Origin: Rhizobiales bacterium 64-17
GTDB lineage: Bacteria > Pseudomonadota > Alphaproteobacteria > Rhizobiales > Xanthobacteraceae
NCBI GenBank assembly: GCA_001899285.1
Contig: MKWA01000015.1
Location: 422,826-478,726, forward strand
Length of the DNA stretch: 55,901 bases
Reading direction: 5' to 3'
In this document: positions 18,328-26,233 of the stretch, piece after piece
Layout of the letters: each line of letters begins with the position of its first letter
How positions within the stretch are numbered: position 1 is the first letter of the stretch
Notes under the pieces: generated by a model
Seen by the model: the letters and a program-made list of their open reading frames with translations, nothing else
The model's database searches: none
What the model was told of the DNA's origin: nothing
Position numbers and translations under genes: made by a program

Positions 18328-18930
18328 TTACTTCGCGGCCGCTTCGTACATCTCGGCGACGTAGTCCCAGTTGACGAGATGATCGACGAACGCCTTGAGG
18401 TAGTCCGGCCGGCGGTTGCGGTAATCGATGTAGTAGGAGTGCTCCCAGACGTCGCAGCCGAGGATCGGCTTGGCGCCGTGAACCAGCGGGCTTTCGCCGT
18501 TGGCGGTCTTCATGATCGCGAGCTTGCCGTCCTTGACGGCGATCCAGCTCCAGCCCGAGCCGAACTGGGTGACGCCCGCCTGGACGAAGTCTTCCTTGGC
18601 CTTGGCGAGACCGCCGAGGTCGCTGTCGATCTTCTTGAGCAGATTGCCCGGCACCTTGTCGCCGCCGCCGTTCGGCTTCATCCACTTCCAGAAATGCAGG
18701 TGGTTGTAGTGCTGACCGGCATTGTTGAAGAGGCCGGCGTTCTTGCCGAACGAGGCCTTGACGATCTCTTCGAGCGACTTGCCTTCGAGGCCGCTGCCCT
18801 CGAGCAGCTTGTTGCCGTTATCGACATAAGCCTTGTGGTGTTTGTCGTGATGATATTCGAGCGTTTCGCGGGACATATACGGCGCGAGCGCATCGTGGGC
18901 GTAGGGCAAATCCGGCAGCTTGAATGTCAT
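18328..18930 (-). CDS. sodB: Iron superoxide dismutase
   Basis: A 200-residue Fe/Mn SOD with all four metal ligands by position: H27 (LEYHHDKHH), H77 (HYNHLHFW), D160 and H164 (CDVWEHSYY). Gln73 in the AGQ segment before H77 occupies the iron-type position, favouring Fe over Mn or cambialistic use, though this is not proof. It dismutates superoxide in the cytosol. A strong AGGAGG ribosome site sits eight bases before the ATG, consistent with high expression. Monocistronic with its own terminator. Confidence 0.94.
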   Translation of the reverse strand: MTFKLPDLPYAHDALAPYMSRETLEYHHDKHHKAYVDNGNKLLEGSGLEGKSLEEIVKASFGKNAGLFNNAGQHYNHLHFWKWMKPNGGGDKVPGNLLKKIDSDLGGLAKAKEDFVQAGVTQFGSGWSWIAVKDGKLAIMKTANGESPLVHGAKPILGCDVWEHSYYIDYRNRRPDYLKAFVDHLVNWDYVAEMYEAAAK

Positions 18931-19305
18931 CGATAACCTCCTGGTGGATCAAAAAACAACGATGCGCGCAGACAGCCGGGCAACGTTTTGCGGTCAACGC
19001 GCGGCCCGGCGGTTTGGTCTCACGTCGGCTCTGTAGTTAGGCCCTGGCGCGGCGCGGGGCAACGCTCCGGAACACGGAATTTTTGTCACAAGGGACCAGT
19101 GGAGACGGCGGTATTGCTCGCCGACGAGCCGACTTGTCAGTAATCGAGGGAAAAAACCGGGGCAGGGAGTGCCAACCGTCAATCCAGACGTTGGGTGAAC
19201 TCACTTTATTTCTTGCGGAGTTCTGCGCCGGACGCCAGTATTATTGCGGAAGGCGGTATTGCACCGCGGCATTTCCGGGTTTTACCGTCAAGGGCTGATG
19301 GCGAC
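18931..19305. other. 375-bp intergenic region between divergent genes
   Basis: Holds the sodB ribosome site at its left end and presumably the divergent promoters for sodB and the membrane protein to the right. I see no strong hairpin, operator or RNA gene in it. Confidence 0.5.
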
Positions 19306-20316
19306 ATGGCTATTCTGCTGATGATTTTGGGCGCGTTGAGCGCCTGCGCCGGCGTTGCGGCGATCGCCTATGGTATGCCGATCAAGGAATTCAGCCTCGG
19401 CAATACCCTGATCCTGTCCGGCACGACCGCACTCGTCGGCGGGGTGCTGATCGTCGCCGTCGGTGCTGCCGTCCGCCAGTTGCGCGAGATCGCCGACGGA
19501 CTGGCGTCGCGGCCAATCGGGGGAGGGGTGGCGCGTGCCGATCTGCCGCCGCCGCTCGCGCCAATAACCGGACAAGCAACAGGACAGGCGGCGCGGTCCG
19601 CGGGCGCGCCCGGTCGCATCGCGTTTCCGACGCGACCGAAGCCGTCTGCCGGCGATAGCAAGAAGGCGGACGAGCGCGCGCGCGATCCCAAACCGGAGGC
19701 GGTGGTGCCGCCGCTGGCATTCGAGACGGCGCCGTTCGCCCGGCCGCCGGAGGAGGAACGCCCTGCTCCGATCGTCCCGCCACCGCTGGAAGAAATCGTA
19801 CCGGAGCCGCTGCGCTCCGATCCGGTTGTCGCGCTCGCGCCGGAGCTGCGCACCGCTGCGACCATCGAGACCGATCAGGCGCTCCAGGAGCGTCGCGAAG
19901 CGGCTTGGCAAGATGCGCGAGATGATGCGCGCGACGAGCGGAACGAGACGGATGCGGCCGAGTCCGCCGGCGACGGGCGCCCCGCCGAGCAGGAGGGTTT
20001 CGACTCGATCTGGGACCGCGATGCGCGCCCGGCAGCGCCGGTGCCGGAGGAGCCGCGCGCCGAGGCGCCGGAGTTCATCCGCCGCGTCAAATCGCCGGCC
20101 GAACCGCGACAGGAATCCCGGTTTGAGCAGCGATTTGAGTCTCCCCCCGAACTGCCTTCCGAGCCTCGTTCCGCGCCGATCCTCAAATCCGGCGTCGTCG
20201 ATGGCATGGGCTACACGCTCTATGTCGACGGCTCGATCGAGGCCGAGTTGCCGCAGGGGACGGTCCGGTTCGCCTCGATCGCCGAACTGCGCGAACATCT
20301 GGAAAAGAACGGCTGA
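19306..20316 (+). CDS. Membrane protein with long Pro/Glu-rich cytoplasmic tail
   Basis: A 336-residue protein with two transmembrane helices (about residues 1-24 and 33-58), then a 270-residue low-complexity region rich in Pro, Ala, Arg and Glu with segments such as PPLEEIVPEPLRSDP. It ends with a short folded-looking motif, ILKSGVVDGMGYTLYVDGSI, continuing to ELREHLEKNG. Similar proteins precede mucR-type genes in rhizobia. The function is unknown. The start at 19306 (MAILLMILGALS) is placed at the first membrane helix. Confidence 0.65.
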   Translation: MAILLMILGALSACAGVAAIAYGMPIKEFSLGNTLILSGTTALVGGVLIVAVGAAVRQLREIADGLASRPIGGGVARADLPPPLAPITGQATGQAARSAGAPGRIAFPTRPKPSAGDSKKADERARDPKPEAVVPPLAFETAPFARPPEEERPAPIVPPPLEEIVPEPLRSDPVVALAPELRTAATIETDQALQERREAAWQDARDDARDERNETDAAESAGDGRPAEQEGFDSIWDRDARPAAPVPEEPRAEAPEFIRRVKSPAEPRQESRFEQRFESPPELPSEPRSAPILKSGVVDGMGYTLYVDGSIEAELPQGTVRFASIAELREHLEKNG

Positions 20317-20325
20317 CCGGATCGT

Positions 20326-20342
20326 TTGACTTCATTCGTCAA
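20326..20342. promoter_or_regulatory. Inverted repeat TTGAC-N7-GTCAA upstream of mucR
   Basis: Perfect 5-bp arms in the AT-rich 142-bp gap before mucR. MucR/Ros proteins usually bind AT-rich DNA upstream of their own gene, so this region is a candidate autoregulatory site. The inverted repeat itself may also be coincidental. Confidence 0.35.
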
Positions 20343-20458
20343 GTTAAACCTGGCGGTTTGACTTGCCCGCGTGTTCCGTCAACAGTAGTATTTCAATAGC
20401 GCGAGTTTTTCTATTTGATAGCGACGTCGAGTTCAGCCAGCCAGGAAGGCGCGGTTCT

Positions 20459-20875
20459 ATGAGCGACTCCGATTCCAGCGAAAGCTTCATTGCGCTGACG
20501 GCCAATATTGTGTCGGCTTATGTCAGCAACAATACGGTGCAGGCCGGCGATATCCCTGCGCTGATCAATCAGGTGCACAGCGCGCTGAGCCGCGTTTCCG
20601 CGCAGCAGCCGGTCAGCACCTCGGAGCCGGCGAAACCGGCGGTGCCGGTGAAGCGATCGGTAACGCCCGAATACATCGTCTGTCTGGAAGATGGAAAGAA
20701 GTTCAAGTCGCTCAAGCGGCACCTGCGCACGCAGTACAACATGACGCCGGAGCAGTATCGCGAGAAATGGGGCCTGCCGCCGGACTATCCGATGGTGGCG
20801 CCGAACTATGCGCAGGCGCGCTCCGAACTCGCCAAGCAGATGGGCCTCGGCCAGCAACGCCAGCGCGGCCGGTAA
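20459..20875 (+). CDS. mucR: MucR/Ros-family transcriptional regulator
   Basis: A 138-residue protein with an N-terminal oligomerisation region ([18 protein letters not shown], then [12 protein letters not shown]) and the Ros/MucR DNA-binding domain ([41 protein letters not shown]). Compared with the Cys2His2 finger of Ros, the second Cys is Asp78 and the last His is missing, leaving only Cys75 and His88. Degenerate forms like this are known among rhizobial homologues and can still bind DNA. MucR acts as an H-NS-like global repressor of AT-rich promoters. Start chosen at MSDSDSSES. Confidence 0.93.
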   Translation: MSDSDSSESFIALTANIVSAYVSNNTVQAGDIPALINQVHSALSRVSAQQPVSTSEPAKPAVPVKRSVTPEYIVCLEDGKKFKSLKRHLRTQYNMTPEQYREKWGLPPDYPMVAPNYAQARSELAKQMGLGQQRQRGR

Positions 20876-21034
20876 CGGACCATAATCCTAATTTGTTGTG
20901 GATATCTTTCCGTCGCCGGATACCGGCGTCGGGGAAAAGATAAACTCGTCAACACGTTAGTCTTTCCGGCAGGGATGCGGGCGTGTCCGTATTCAGCCGC
21001 TTTCATCCTTGGCAACGGCTACATTTTTCTTTAG

Positions 21035-21061
21035 GGATACTATCCTATAAGGATATTATCC
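21035..21061. promoter_or_regulatory. Two tandem 11-bp palindromes before the DUF6456 gene
   Basis: GGATACTATCC (21035-21045) and GGATATTATCC (21051-21061) are both perfect odd-centred palindromes, identical except for the central base, with centres 16 bp apart and the second ending 17 bp before the ATG at 21079. The placement over the promoter and ribosome-binding region suggests a repressor operator. I cannot name the regulator. Confidence 0.6.
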
Positions 21062-21078
21062 TAGAGGAAAATACCGCC

Positions 21079-21657
21079 ATGCCGCGTCTGAGCCCATCGC
21101 GTGTCACGTTAGCTGCACAACCGCATATCGAGCCGTCCCGCGCGCGGCATCTCGCGGTCGGCGAAGCGCAACTGCGCGACGCCGAGGGCGTGCGCACGGT
21201 GACCATCAACGAGGCCGAGAGCGCGCTCGGCTGGCTCGCGCGTCGCAAAGGGCGCGACGGCCGCCCGCTGATCGAGCCGGTGCAGCTTCTCGCCGGCGAG
21301 CGGCTGCGGGCGGATTTCACCCGCGCACATCTGATGCCACGCATGGGCGCCGACTGGTCGATGCAGGTGCGCGGCACCCGCCGCGACGGCCATATTACCG
21401 ATGTCGCGATCGCGGCACGCCAGCGCGTCGAGAATGCGCTTGAAGTGGTTGGGCCGGAATTCTCCGGCTTGCTGCTCGATGTGTGCTGCTTTCTCAAGAT
21501 GCTGGCCGATGTCGAGCGCGAACGCGGCTGGCCGGCGCGCTCGGGCAAGGTCATCCTGCAACTCGGGCTCGACCGGTTGGCGCGTCACTACGGATATCAA
21601 GGCGAAGCAACCGGCCGCGCGCAGGCGTCGGTGCGGACGTGGTTTGCAGAGAGGTGA
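21079..21657 (+). CDS. DUF6456 domain protein
   Basis: A 192-residue protein built almost wholly of the DUF6456 domain: ESALGWLARRKGRDGRPLI, then GERLRADFTRAHLMPRM, VGPEFSGLLLDVCCFLKMLADVERERGWPARS and ILQLGLDRLARHYG. Many family members carry an N-terminal helix-turn-helix that this one lacks or has lost; only about 40 residues precede the domain. The function is unknown but is assumed regulatory. The start at 21079 follows an AGAGGAAA ribosome site. The gene is preceded by two tandem palindromes, so it is probably tightly controlled. Confidence 0.8.
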   Translation: MPRLSPSRVTLAAQPHIEPSRARHLAVGEAQLRDAEGVRTVTINEAESALGWLARRKGRDGRPLIEPVQLLAGERLRADFTRAHLMPRMGADWSMQVRGTRRDGHITDVAIAARQRVENALEVVGPEFSGLLLDVCCFLKMLADVERERGWPARSGKVILQLGLDRLARHYGYQGEATGRAQASVRTWFAER

Positions 21658-21668
21658 GGAGGTTTGGT

Positions 21669-22094
21669 CTATGCCGGCGCGAGCGCCGCGCGCGCGTCAT
21701 TCTGCGCGCGCTCGACCATCGAGCGCAGGCCGTTCGAGCGTTGCGGCGTCAGATGTGCGCGCAGGCCCATCTTGTCGAACAGTGCGAGCGCGTCGGTGGC
21801 GACGATGTCGCTTGCCGGCTTGCCGGAGAAGATCGTCAGCAGGATTGCGATCAGGCCGCGCACGATATGCGCGTCGCTGTCGCCCTTGAAGGTGAGCACC
21901 GGCTCGCCGGCCGCATTGCGGCCGATCTGCGTCGTCATCCACACCTGGCTGGTGCAGCCTTGCACCTTGTTGGCCTCGACATGGTCGCTGTCCGGCATCG
22001 GGTCGAGCGTGCGGCCAAGCTCGATCACATAGCGGTAACGATCGTCCCACTCATCGAGCACGGCAAAATTGTCGATAATCTCGTCGATCGTCAT
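21669..22094 (-). CDS. sufE: SufE cysteine desulfuration protein
   Basis: A 141-residue SufE-like protein: EIIDNFAVLDEWDDRYRYVIELG at the start, the conserved motif VQGCTSQVW with catalytic Cys47, and a C-terminal RSNGLRSMVER. SufE accepts sulfane sulfur from the cysteine desulfurase SufS and passes it to the SufBCD scaffold for Fe-S cluster assembly. No other suf gene is adjacent, as is common for rhizobial sufE. It converges on the DUF6456 gene with 11 bp between stop codons. Confidence 0.95.
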   Translation of the reverse strand: MTIDEIIDNFAVLDEWDDRYRYVIELGRTLDPMPDSDHVEANKVQGCTSQVWMTTQIGRNAAGEPVLTFKGDSDAHIVRGLIAILLTIFSGKPASDIVATDALALFDKMGLRAHLTPQRSNGLRSMVERAQNDARAALAPA

Positions 22095-22187
22095 CGTCTG
22101 ACCATTGCCGGGCGAAACGCGCCCTCACATCGGTCATATATAGCCTGAGGCGAGCCCACGCACGCCTTTCGGGGGGATTTGATCCGC

Positions 22188-22634
22188 TCAGGCGGCCGGG
22201 CGGGAGGCGCTGGCCTCGCGGCGCGGCCGCACCGGCGGCAACGGAACCGTGGCCGGCGGCGAAATCTCGGGCGCGGCACCGGCAGGGCCGCTCCAGGCCG
22301 GGATCGTATCCGTGCTGCTCAATGTGTTTTGCGAGCCCGATTTGCGTGCGCTGCCGGTCGTTTGCTCGGCCATCTGCTGGCTGATGAATTCGACGATGGT
22401 CTTGGCGCCTTCCTGGGCACGATGTCCCAGCACCTCCGCCACCTGGCCGCCGACGGCGCAGGCTTCAGCCTGACGGTCGCAGAAGCCGCGCATATCCGCG
22501 ACGGTCGCGCCCGCGGCCGACATCGCCTTCAGCGTGTCGACCGAACTCAGCTCAGGCCCTGACTTGCTGCCGCTGCCCGGCAGCAGCACGCAGACCAGCC
22601 CCAGCCAGAATGCGACGCGCACGAGGAAAAACAT
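22188..22634 (-). CDS. DUF5330 membrane-anchored protein
   Basis: A 148-residue protein with one N-terminal membrane helix (MFFLVRVAFWLGLVCVLLPG), a short domain with two cysteines (DMRGFCDRQAEACAVGG) and a Pro-rich C-terminal tail. This is the DUF5330 layout seen in rhizobia; function unknown. The start at 22634 was chosen because it begins the membrane helix; an ATG at 22676 would add 14 residues. Same strand as sufE, 93 bp upstream of it. Confidence 0.75.
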   Translation of the reverse strand: MFFLVRVAFWLGLVCVLLPGSGSKSGPELSSVDTLKAMSAAGATVADMRGFCDRQAEACAVGGQVAEVLGHRAQEGAKTIVEFISQQMAEQTTGSARKSGSQNTLSSTDTIPAWSGPAGAAPEISPPATVPLPPVRPRREASASRPAA

Positions 22635-23077
22635 GATGGTCCCCTGTCCCAAATCCTGTCCGAGCGAGGTTCCCATTCCCGCTCGTCATAGGGCGGACCG
22701 TAGCAGGGGCGATTGAAGCCGCGGTTCAATTCTTGAGGCGGATTTTCGCCAGTTTCGATTTGGCTTTTCATCAAATTTGAATTGTCGGGATTTGCTTCAA
22801 ATTTGAATGAATATCGACGCGACCCTGCGGCATCGGCCCTGGCGCATGCGCGGAGCGCTTCGTTCCCACGGCAATAAACCGTTCACCATGCGGGATTCCG
22901 CAAGAAAAACTTCACCATGACGGCCAAATGGCCAGGGATAGGCCGCGAAAAGCGGGGATCGCGCCGGGTGCAGACGCCACGCGGCCGGTTCCCTTAGCGT
23001 TCGCTTAAGCCGCGCCTCGGTAGGATCGCCTCCACAACAAGGGGAGGCGGCCGGCGGGGACCGGTCGCAGACGGGTC
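22635..23077. promoter_or_regulatory. 443-bp divergent promoter region with twin TCAAATTTGA palindromes
   Basis: Between DUF5330 (minus) and the histidine kinase (plus). Two perfect copies of the 10-bp palindrome TCAAATTTGA lie at 22771-22780 and 22797-22806, centres 26 bp apart, each continuing as GAAT on the right. They sit in an AT-rich pocket inside GC-rich DNA and look like tandem operators. The motif TTCACCATG also appears twice near 22890 and 22911. No gene is seen here. Confidence 0.5.
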
Positions 23078-24952
23078 GTGCGTTTTGTCGCGTCGCTGCG
23101 CAACCATATCGATGCGCTGGTTCATCCATCGGCGCGTTCCGATGCCTTGACCGCGGCGCGGCACCGCGCCTTCATCGCTCCGCGTCTGCTCGGTGGTTTT
23201 GCCGCTTTGGCCGCGCTGCCGCTTTATCTCGCCGTGCGCGGCGTGCCGGACTGGCTCGAATTCATTGTCTTCGCCTGGCTGATCGCGCCCATCCTGCTCG
23301 GTTATTTCCTGTCGCGCACGGGCCGCTATGAAAGCGCGCACGTGCTCTCGTCGCTGGCGCTCACCGGACTGGTCATGGTGGTGGCGTGGCGCACCGGTGG
23401 CATCGCCTCGTTTGCGGCGATCTGGCTCGTCGTCGTGCCGCTGGAAGCGGCGCTCTCGGCGTCTCGCCGCGTGGTGGCCATCGCTTCCTCGGTTGCTCTC
23501 GGCGCCGCCGGGCTGCTGCTGCTGCTGACAGCATCCGGCCTGTTGCCGCCGGCCGATCAGAATGTCGGCGGCACGCTCGCCGCGTTCGGCATCGTCTCCG
23601 CCGCGCTTTATGCCACCGGTATCGCGCTTGGCGCGGAATCGCTGGCGCGCATGAGCTTCTGGCTGCTGTATGCGGAGGAAGACCGTTATCGCCTGCTGGC
23701 ATGCAACATGACTGATGTGATCGCGCGCCATGCGCGCGACGGCTCGGTGCAGTTCATCTCGCCCGCGGCGGAGCCGCTGATCGGCACGACCGCACGCAAG
23801 CTGCTCGGTCAAGGCCTGTTCCAGCGCGTGCATGTGGCGGACCGGCCCGCTTATCTCACCGCGATCGCCAATGCGGCGCAGGATCGCAACGAGCAATCGC
23901 TCGAATTCCGTATCCGTCGCGATGCCGAGCACGCCGATGCGCCGCCGAGCTTCGTCTGGGTCGAAATGCGCTGCCGTCCGGTGGATCGCCAGGCCGGTGC
24001 CGACACCGGCGTCAACGAGCGCGAAGTGGTGTCCGTGCTGCGCGACATTGCTCCGCGCAAGGCGCAGGAGCAGGCGTTCGAGACCACGCGCATCGCGCTC
24101 GAGCGCGCCAATGCCGGCAAGAGCCGGTTCCTCGCGACCATGAGCCACGAGTTGCGCACGCCGCTCAACGCCATCATCGGCTTTTCCGACATGCTGAAGA
24201 AAGCCGACGACTTGCGGCTCGACCCGGCGCAATGCGACGAATATGCGCGGCTGATCAATGAATCCGGCCTGCACCTGCTCGCGGTGGTCAACGGCATTCT
24301 CGATATGTCGAAGATGGAAGCCGGCAATTTCGAGATCGCGCCGGAAAGTTTTTCGCCGGGAACGGTCATTGCCGGCTGCTGTGACATTCTCAGCCTGAAG
24401 GCGCGCGAATCCGGTGTCGAACTGAAGACACGCGTGCCAGCCGCGCTGCCTGACATCGTCGCCGACAAGCGCGCGGTCAATCAGGTGCTGATCAACCTGA
24501 TTTCCAACGCCATCAAGTTCAGCAATCGCGACGGCCGCGTCGTTGTCAGCGCGTTGCAGGAACACCGGCATATCGTCATCGCGGTGGAAGACAGCGGCAT
24601 CGGCATCAGCAACGAGGATCTGCCGCGGCTCGGTGAAGCATTCTTCCAGGCCAAGACCTCCTATGACCGGCGCCATGCTGGTTCCGGCCTCGGCCTGTCG
24701 ATCGTCAAGGGGCTGGTCGAATTGCACGGCGGTGACATCGCCATCCGCAGCCGGGTCGGCGAGGGAACCTGCGTGACGGTGCGGCTGCCGCTCGACTGCG
24801 AGGCGCATCGCAACGGCGTCACGCCGATTTCCATGATCCAAGCGCGCAACGAGCGTGCCGACCGTCAATCTGTCGGTGCCAGCGTTGAGGACGCTGTGCC
24901 GGACGCAACTGCTGCAATGCAAGTCAGAACTGAAGTGAGGAAGCGTGCCTAA
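23078..24952 (+). CDS. Membrane sensor histidine kinase, DivJ/PleC-like
   Basis: A 624-residue kinase. N-terminal membrane domain of about six helices (residues 35-200), a PAS domain (about 205-330, beginning EEDRYRLLACNMTDVIARH), a HisKA dimerisation domain with the phospho-acceptor His357 in MSHELRTPLNAIIGFSDM, and an HATPase_c domain with the N box (NLISNAIKFSN), DSGIGIS near 505 and GSGLGLSIVKGL near 535. It resembles alphaproteobacterial cell-cycle kinases DivJ and PleC, which act on DivK and PleD, but that partner assignment is inference. GTG start at 23078. Its 3' end overlaps the next gene by 8 bp. Confidence 0.85.
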   Translation: MRFVASLRNHIDALVHPSARSDALTAARHRAFIAPRLLGGFAALAALPLYLAVRGVPDWLEFIVFAWLIAPILLGYFLSRTGRYESAHVLSSLALTGLVMVVAWRTGGIASFAAIWLVVVPLEAALSASRRVVAIASSVALGAAGLLLLLTASGLLPPADQNVGGTLAAFGIVSAALYATGIALGAESLARMSFWLLYAEEDRYRLLACNMTDVIARHARDGSVQFISPAAEPLIGTTARKLLGQGLFQRVHVADRPAYLTAIANAAQDRNEQSLEFRIRRDAEHADAPPSFVWVEMRCRPVDRQAGADTGVNEREVVSVLRDIAPRKAQEQAFETTRIALERANAGKSRFLATMSHELRTPLNAIIGFSDMLKKADDLRLDPAQCDEYARLINESGLHLLAVVNGILDMSKMEAGNFEIAPESFSPGTVIAGCCDILSLKARESGVELKTRVPAALPDIVADKRAVNQVLINLISNAIKFSNRDGRVVVSALQEHRHIVIAVEDSGIGISNEDLPRLGEAFFQAKTSYDRRHAGSGLGLSIVKGLVELHGGDIAIRSRVGEGTCVTVRLPLDCEAHRNGVTPISMIQARNERADRQSVGASVEDAVPDATAAMQVRTEVRKRA

Positions 24953-25847
24953 ACGAACGAAGCGATCCGCGCCAATGCAACCTGAGCGGCCGGGCACCGG
25001 CGCGCTGGCGCTGGCCGTGCTGATGCACTATCCGCGCCAAAGCGTCGCCACCGTCACGGGCGTGCTGGCGGTGGGAGCGATCGTCTCGAACGCGCTGTTC
25101 ATGCAGGCCGGCCAGCATCCCGCGCCGATCTTCGGCCGCAAGCCACAGGGCGTCACCGTGCAGGTTGCCGAACAACCGACCGCGCCACGGCCGCGTATTA
25201 TTCCCGCCGCGCCGCCGGCACAGAACATGGCTGCGCAGAATGCGGCCGGATCGGCGATGACCGTTCCGGCGCCGGTCCCGGTGCCAATGCCGGCGCCGGC
25301 TGCCGTGCCGCGCAATCGCGGCGACATCATCACCGATCTGCAGCGCGAGCTGTCACACAAGGGCTTCTATGACGGCGCTGTCGACGGCATTTGGGGCGCG
25401 AAGACCGACATGGCGCTGCGCGACTTCGCGACAGCGGCGGGCCTGCGCCTGACGCCGGAGGCGAGCGAGGACGTGCTGCGCGTGGTCGCGAAATCCACGG
25501 TAGTCGCGCGCAAGCACGAGACCACGGGGCGTCGTGACCGTGCTGGCGATCCGATCGGCGATCTGATTTCCACCACGCCGAAGCCGCCCGCTGAGATTCC
25601 GGCGGTCGCTGTGCCTGCGACGCCGCCGGCCGCGGTGGCTCCACAAGGGTCGAACCGGCTGATGGCCGTGCAGCGTGCGCTGACCGATTTCGGCTATGGC
25701 CAGATCAAGCCGACCGGCTCGATGGGCCCGGAGACGCAGGCCGCGATCGAGCGGTTCGAGCGCGACCGCAAGCTGCCGGTCACCGGCAAGCTGTCGGACC
25801 AGATGCTGCGTGAGCTTGCTGTGGTGACCGGCCGAACCATCGAATAG
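24945..25847 (+). CDS. Membrane-anchored protein with two peptidoglycan-binding domains
   Basis: A 300-residue protein starting at GTG 24945, overlapping the kinase gene by 8 bp. It has a membrane helix at about residues 34-52, an Ala/Pro-rich linker and two PG_binding_1-type domains: LQRELSHKGFYDGAVDGIWGAKT (about 127-165) and VQRALTDFGYGQIKPTGSMGPET to the end. It probably tethers to the cell wall. Co-transcription with a membrane histidine kinase suggests a cell envelope or division link. Confidence 0.85.
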   Translation: MPKRTKRSAPMQPERPGTGALALAVLMHYPRQSVATVTGVLAVGAIVSNALFMQAGQHPAPIFGRKPQGVTVQVAEQPTAPRPRIIPAAPPAQNMAAQNAAGSAMTVPAPVPVPMPAPAAVPRNRGDIITDLQRELSHKGFYDGAVDGIWGAKTDMALRDFATAAGLRLTPEASEDVLRVVAKSTVVARKHETTGRRDRAGDPIGDLISTTPKPPAEIPAVAVPATPPAAVAPQGSNRLMAVQRALTDFGYGQIKPTGSMGPETQAAIERFERDRKLPVTGKLSDQMLRELAVVTGRTIE

Positions 25848-25882
25848 TTGTCTCGACCGCGCGGCCGTGCCATGCGGTCGCC

Positions 25883-26233
25883 ATGCGCCTGAAATCCGCC
25901 CTCTGGGTCGCCGCCTATCTGCGCCGCTGTCAAAGCGAGGGCGTGGCCGCCGTGCTGCGCCGGCGCGGCGCGGAGGAGGCGGGCTCGATCTTCATCAAGG
26001 TGTCGCGGCTCGACGGCAGCGCGGTGCTGTATGCCCCCGCGCCGCAGTCGGCATTCGACGAGGCGCGGCCGCTGGATCGCGCCTTCACCGCAACGGTCGG
26101 CAGCAAGTCGCCGGCGACCGAGGCCGATGTGGAAGCGGCGCTCGGGCGCGAGATCAAGTTCGATCCCGATGTGTGGATCGTCGAGGTCGAGGATCGCGCC
26201 GGGCGGTCGTTCCTCGAGACCGTCGTCGATTAA
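25883..26233 (+). CDS. DUF1491 family protein
   Basis: A 116-residue protein with the DUF1491 pattern: MRLKSALWVAAYLRRCQSEG, then GSIFIKVSRLDGSAVLYAPAP and the C-terminal DPDVWIVEVEDRAGRSFLE. A small alphaproteobacterial family of unknown function with an alpha-beta fold. It follows the peptidoglycan-binding gene by 35 bp, so it may be the third gene of that operon, and its stop codon overlaps the stop of the convergent DUF2336 gene. Confidence 0.85.
   Translation: MRLKSALWVAAYLRRCQSEGVAAVLRRRGAEEAGSIFIKVSRLDGSAVLYAPAPQSAFDEARPLDRAFTATVGSKSPATEADVEAALGREIKFDPDVWIVEVEDRAGRSFLETVVD

Noticed and set aside
22994..24997. A 667-codon minus-strand frame opposite the histidine kinase, and a similar plus-strand one at 29695-31965 opposite the PBP gene
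   Set aside because: Antisense shadows of GC-rich genes with highly conserved products; the translations are compositionally biased and have no domains.
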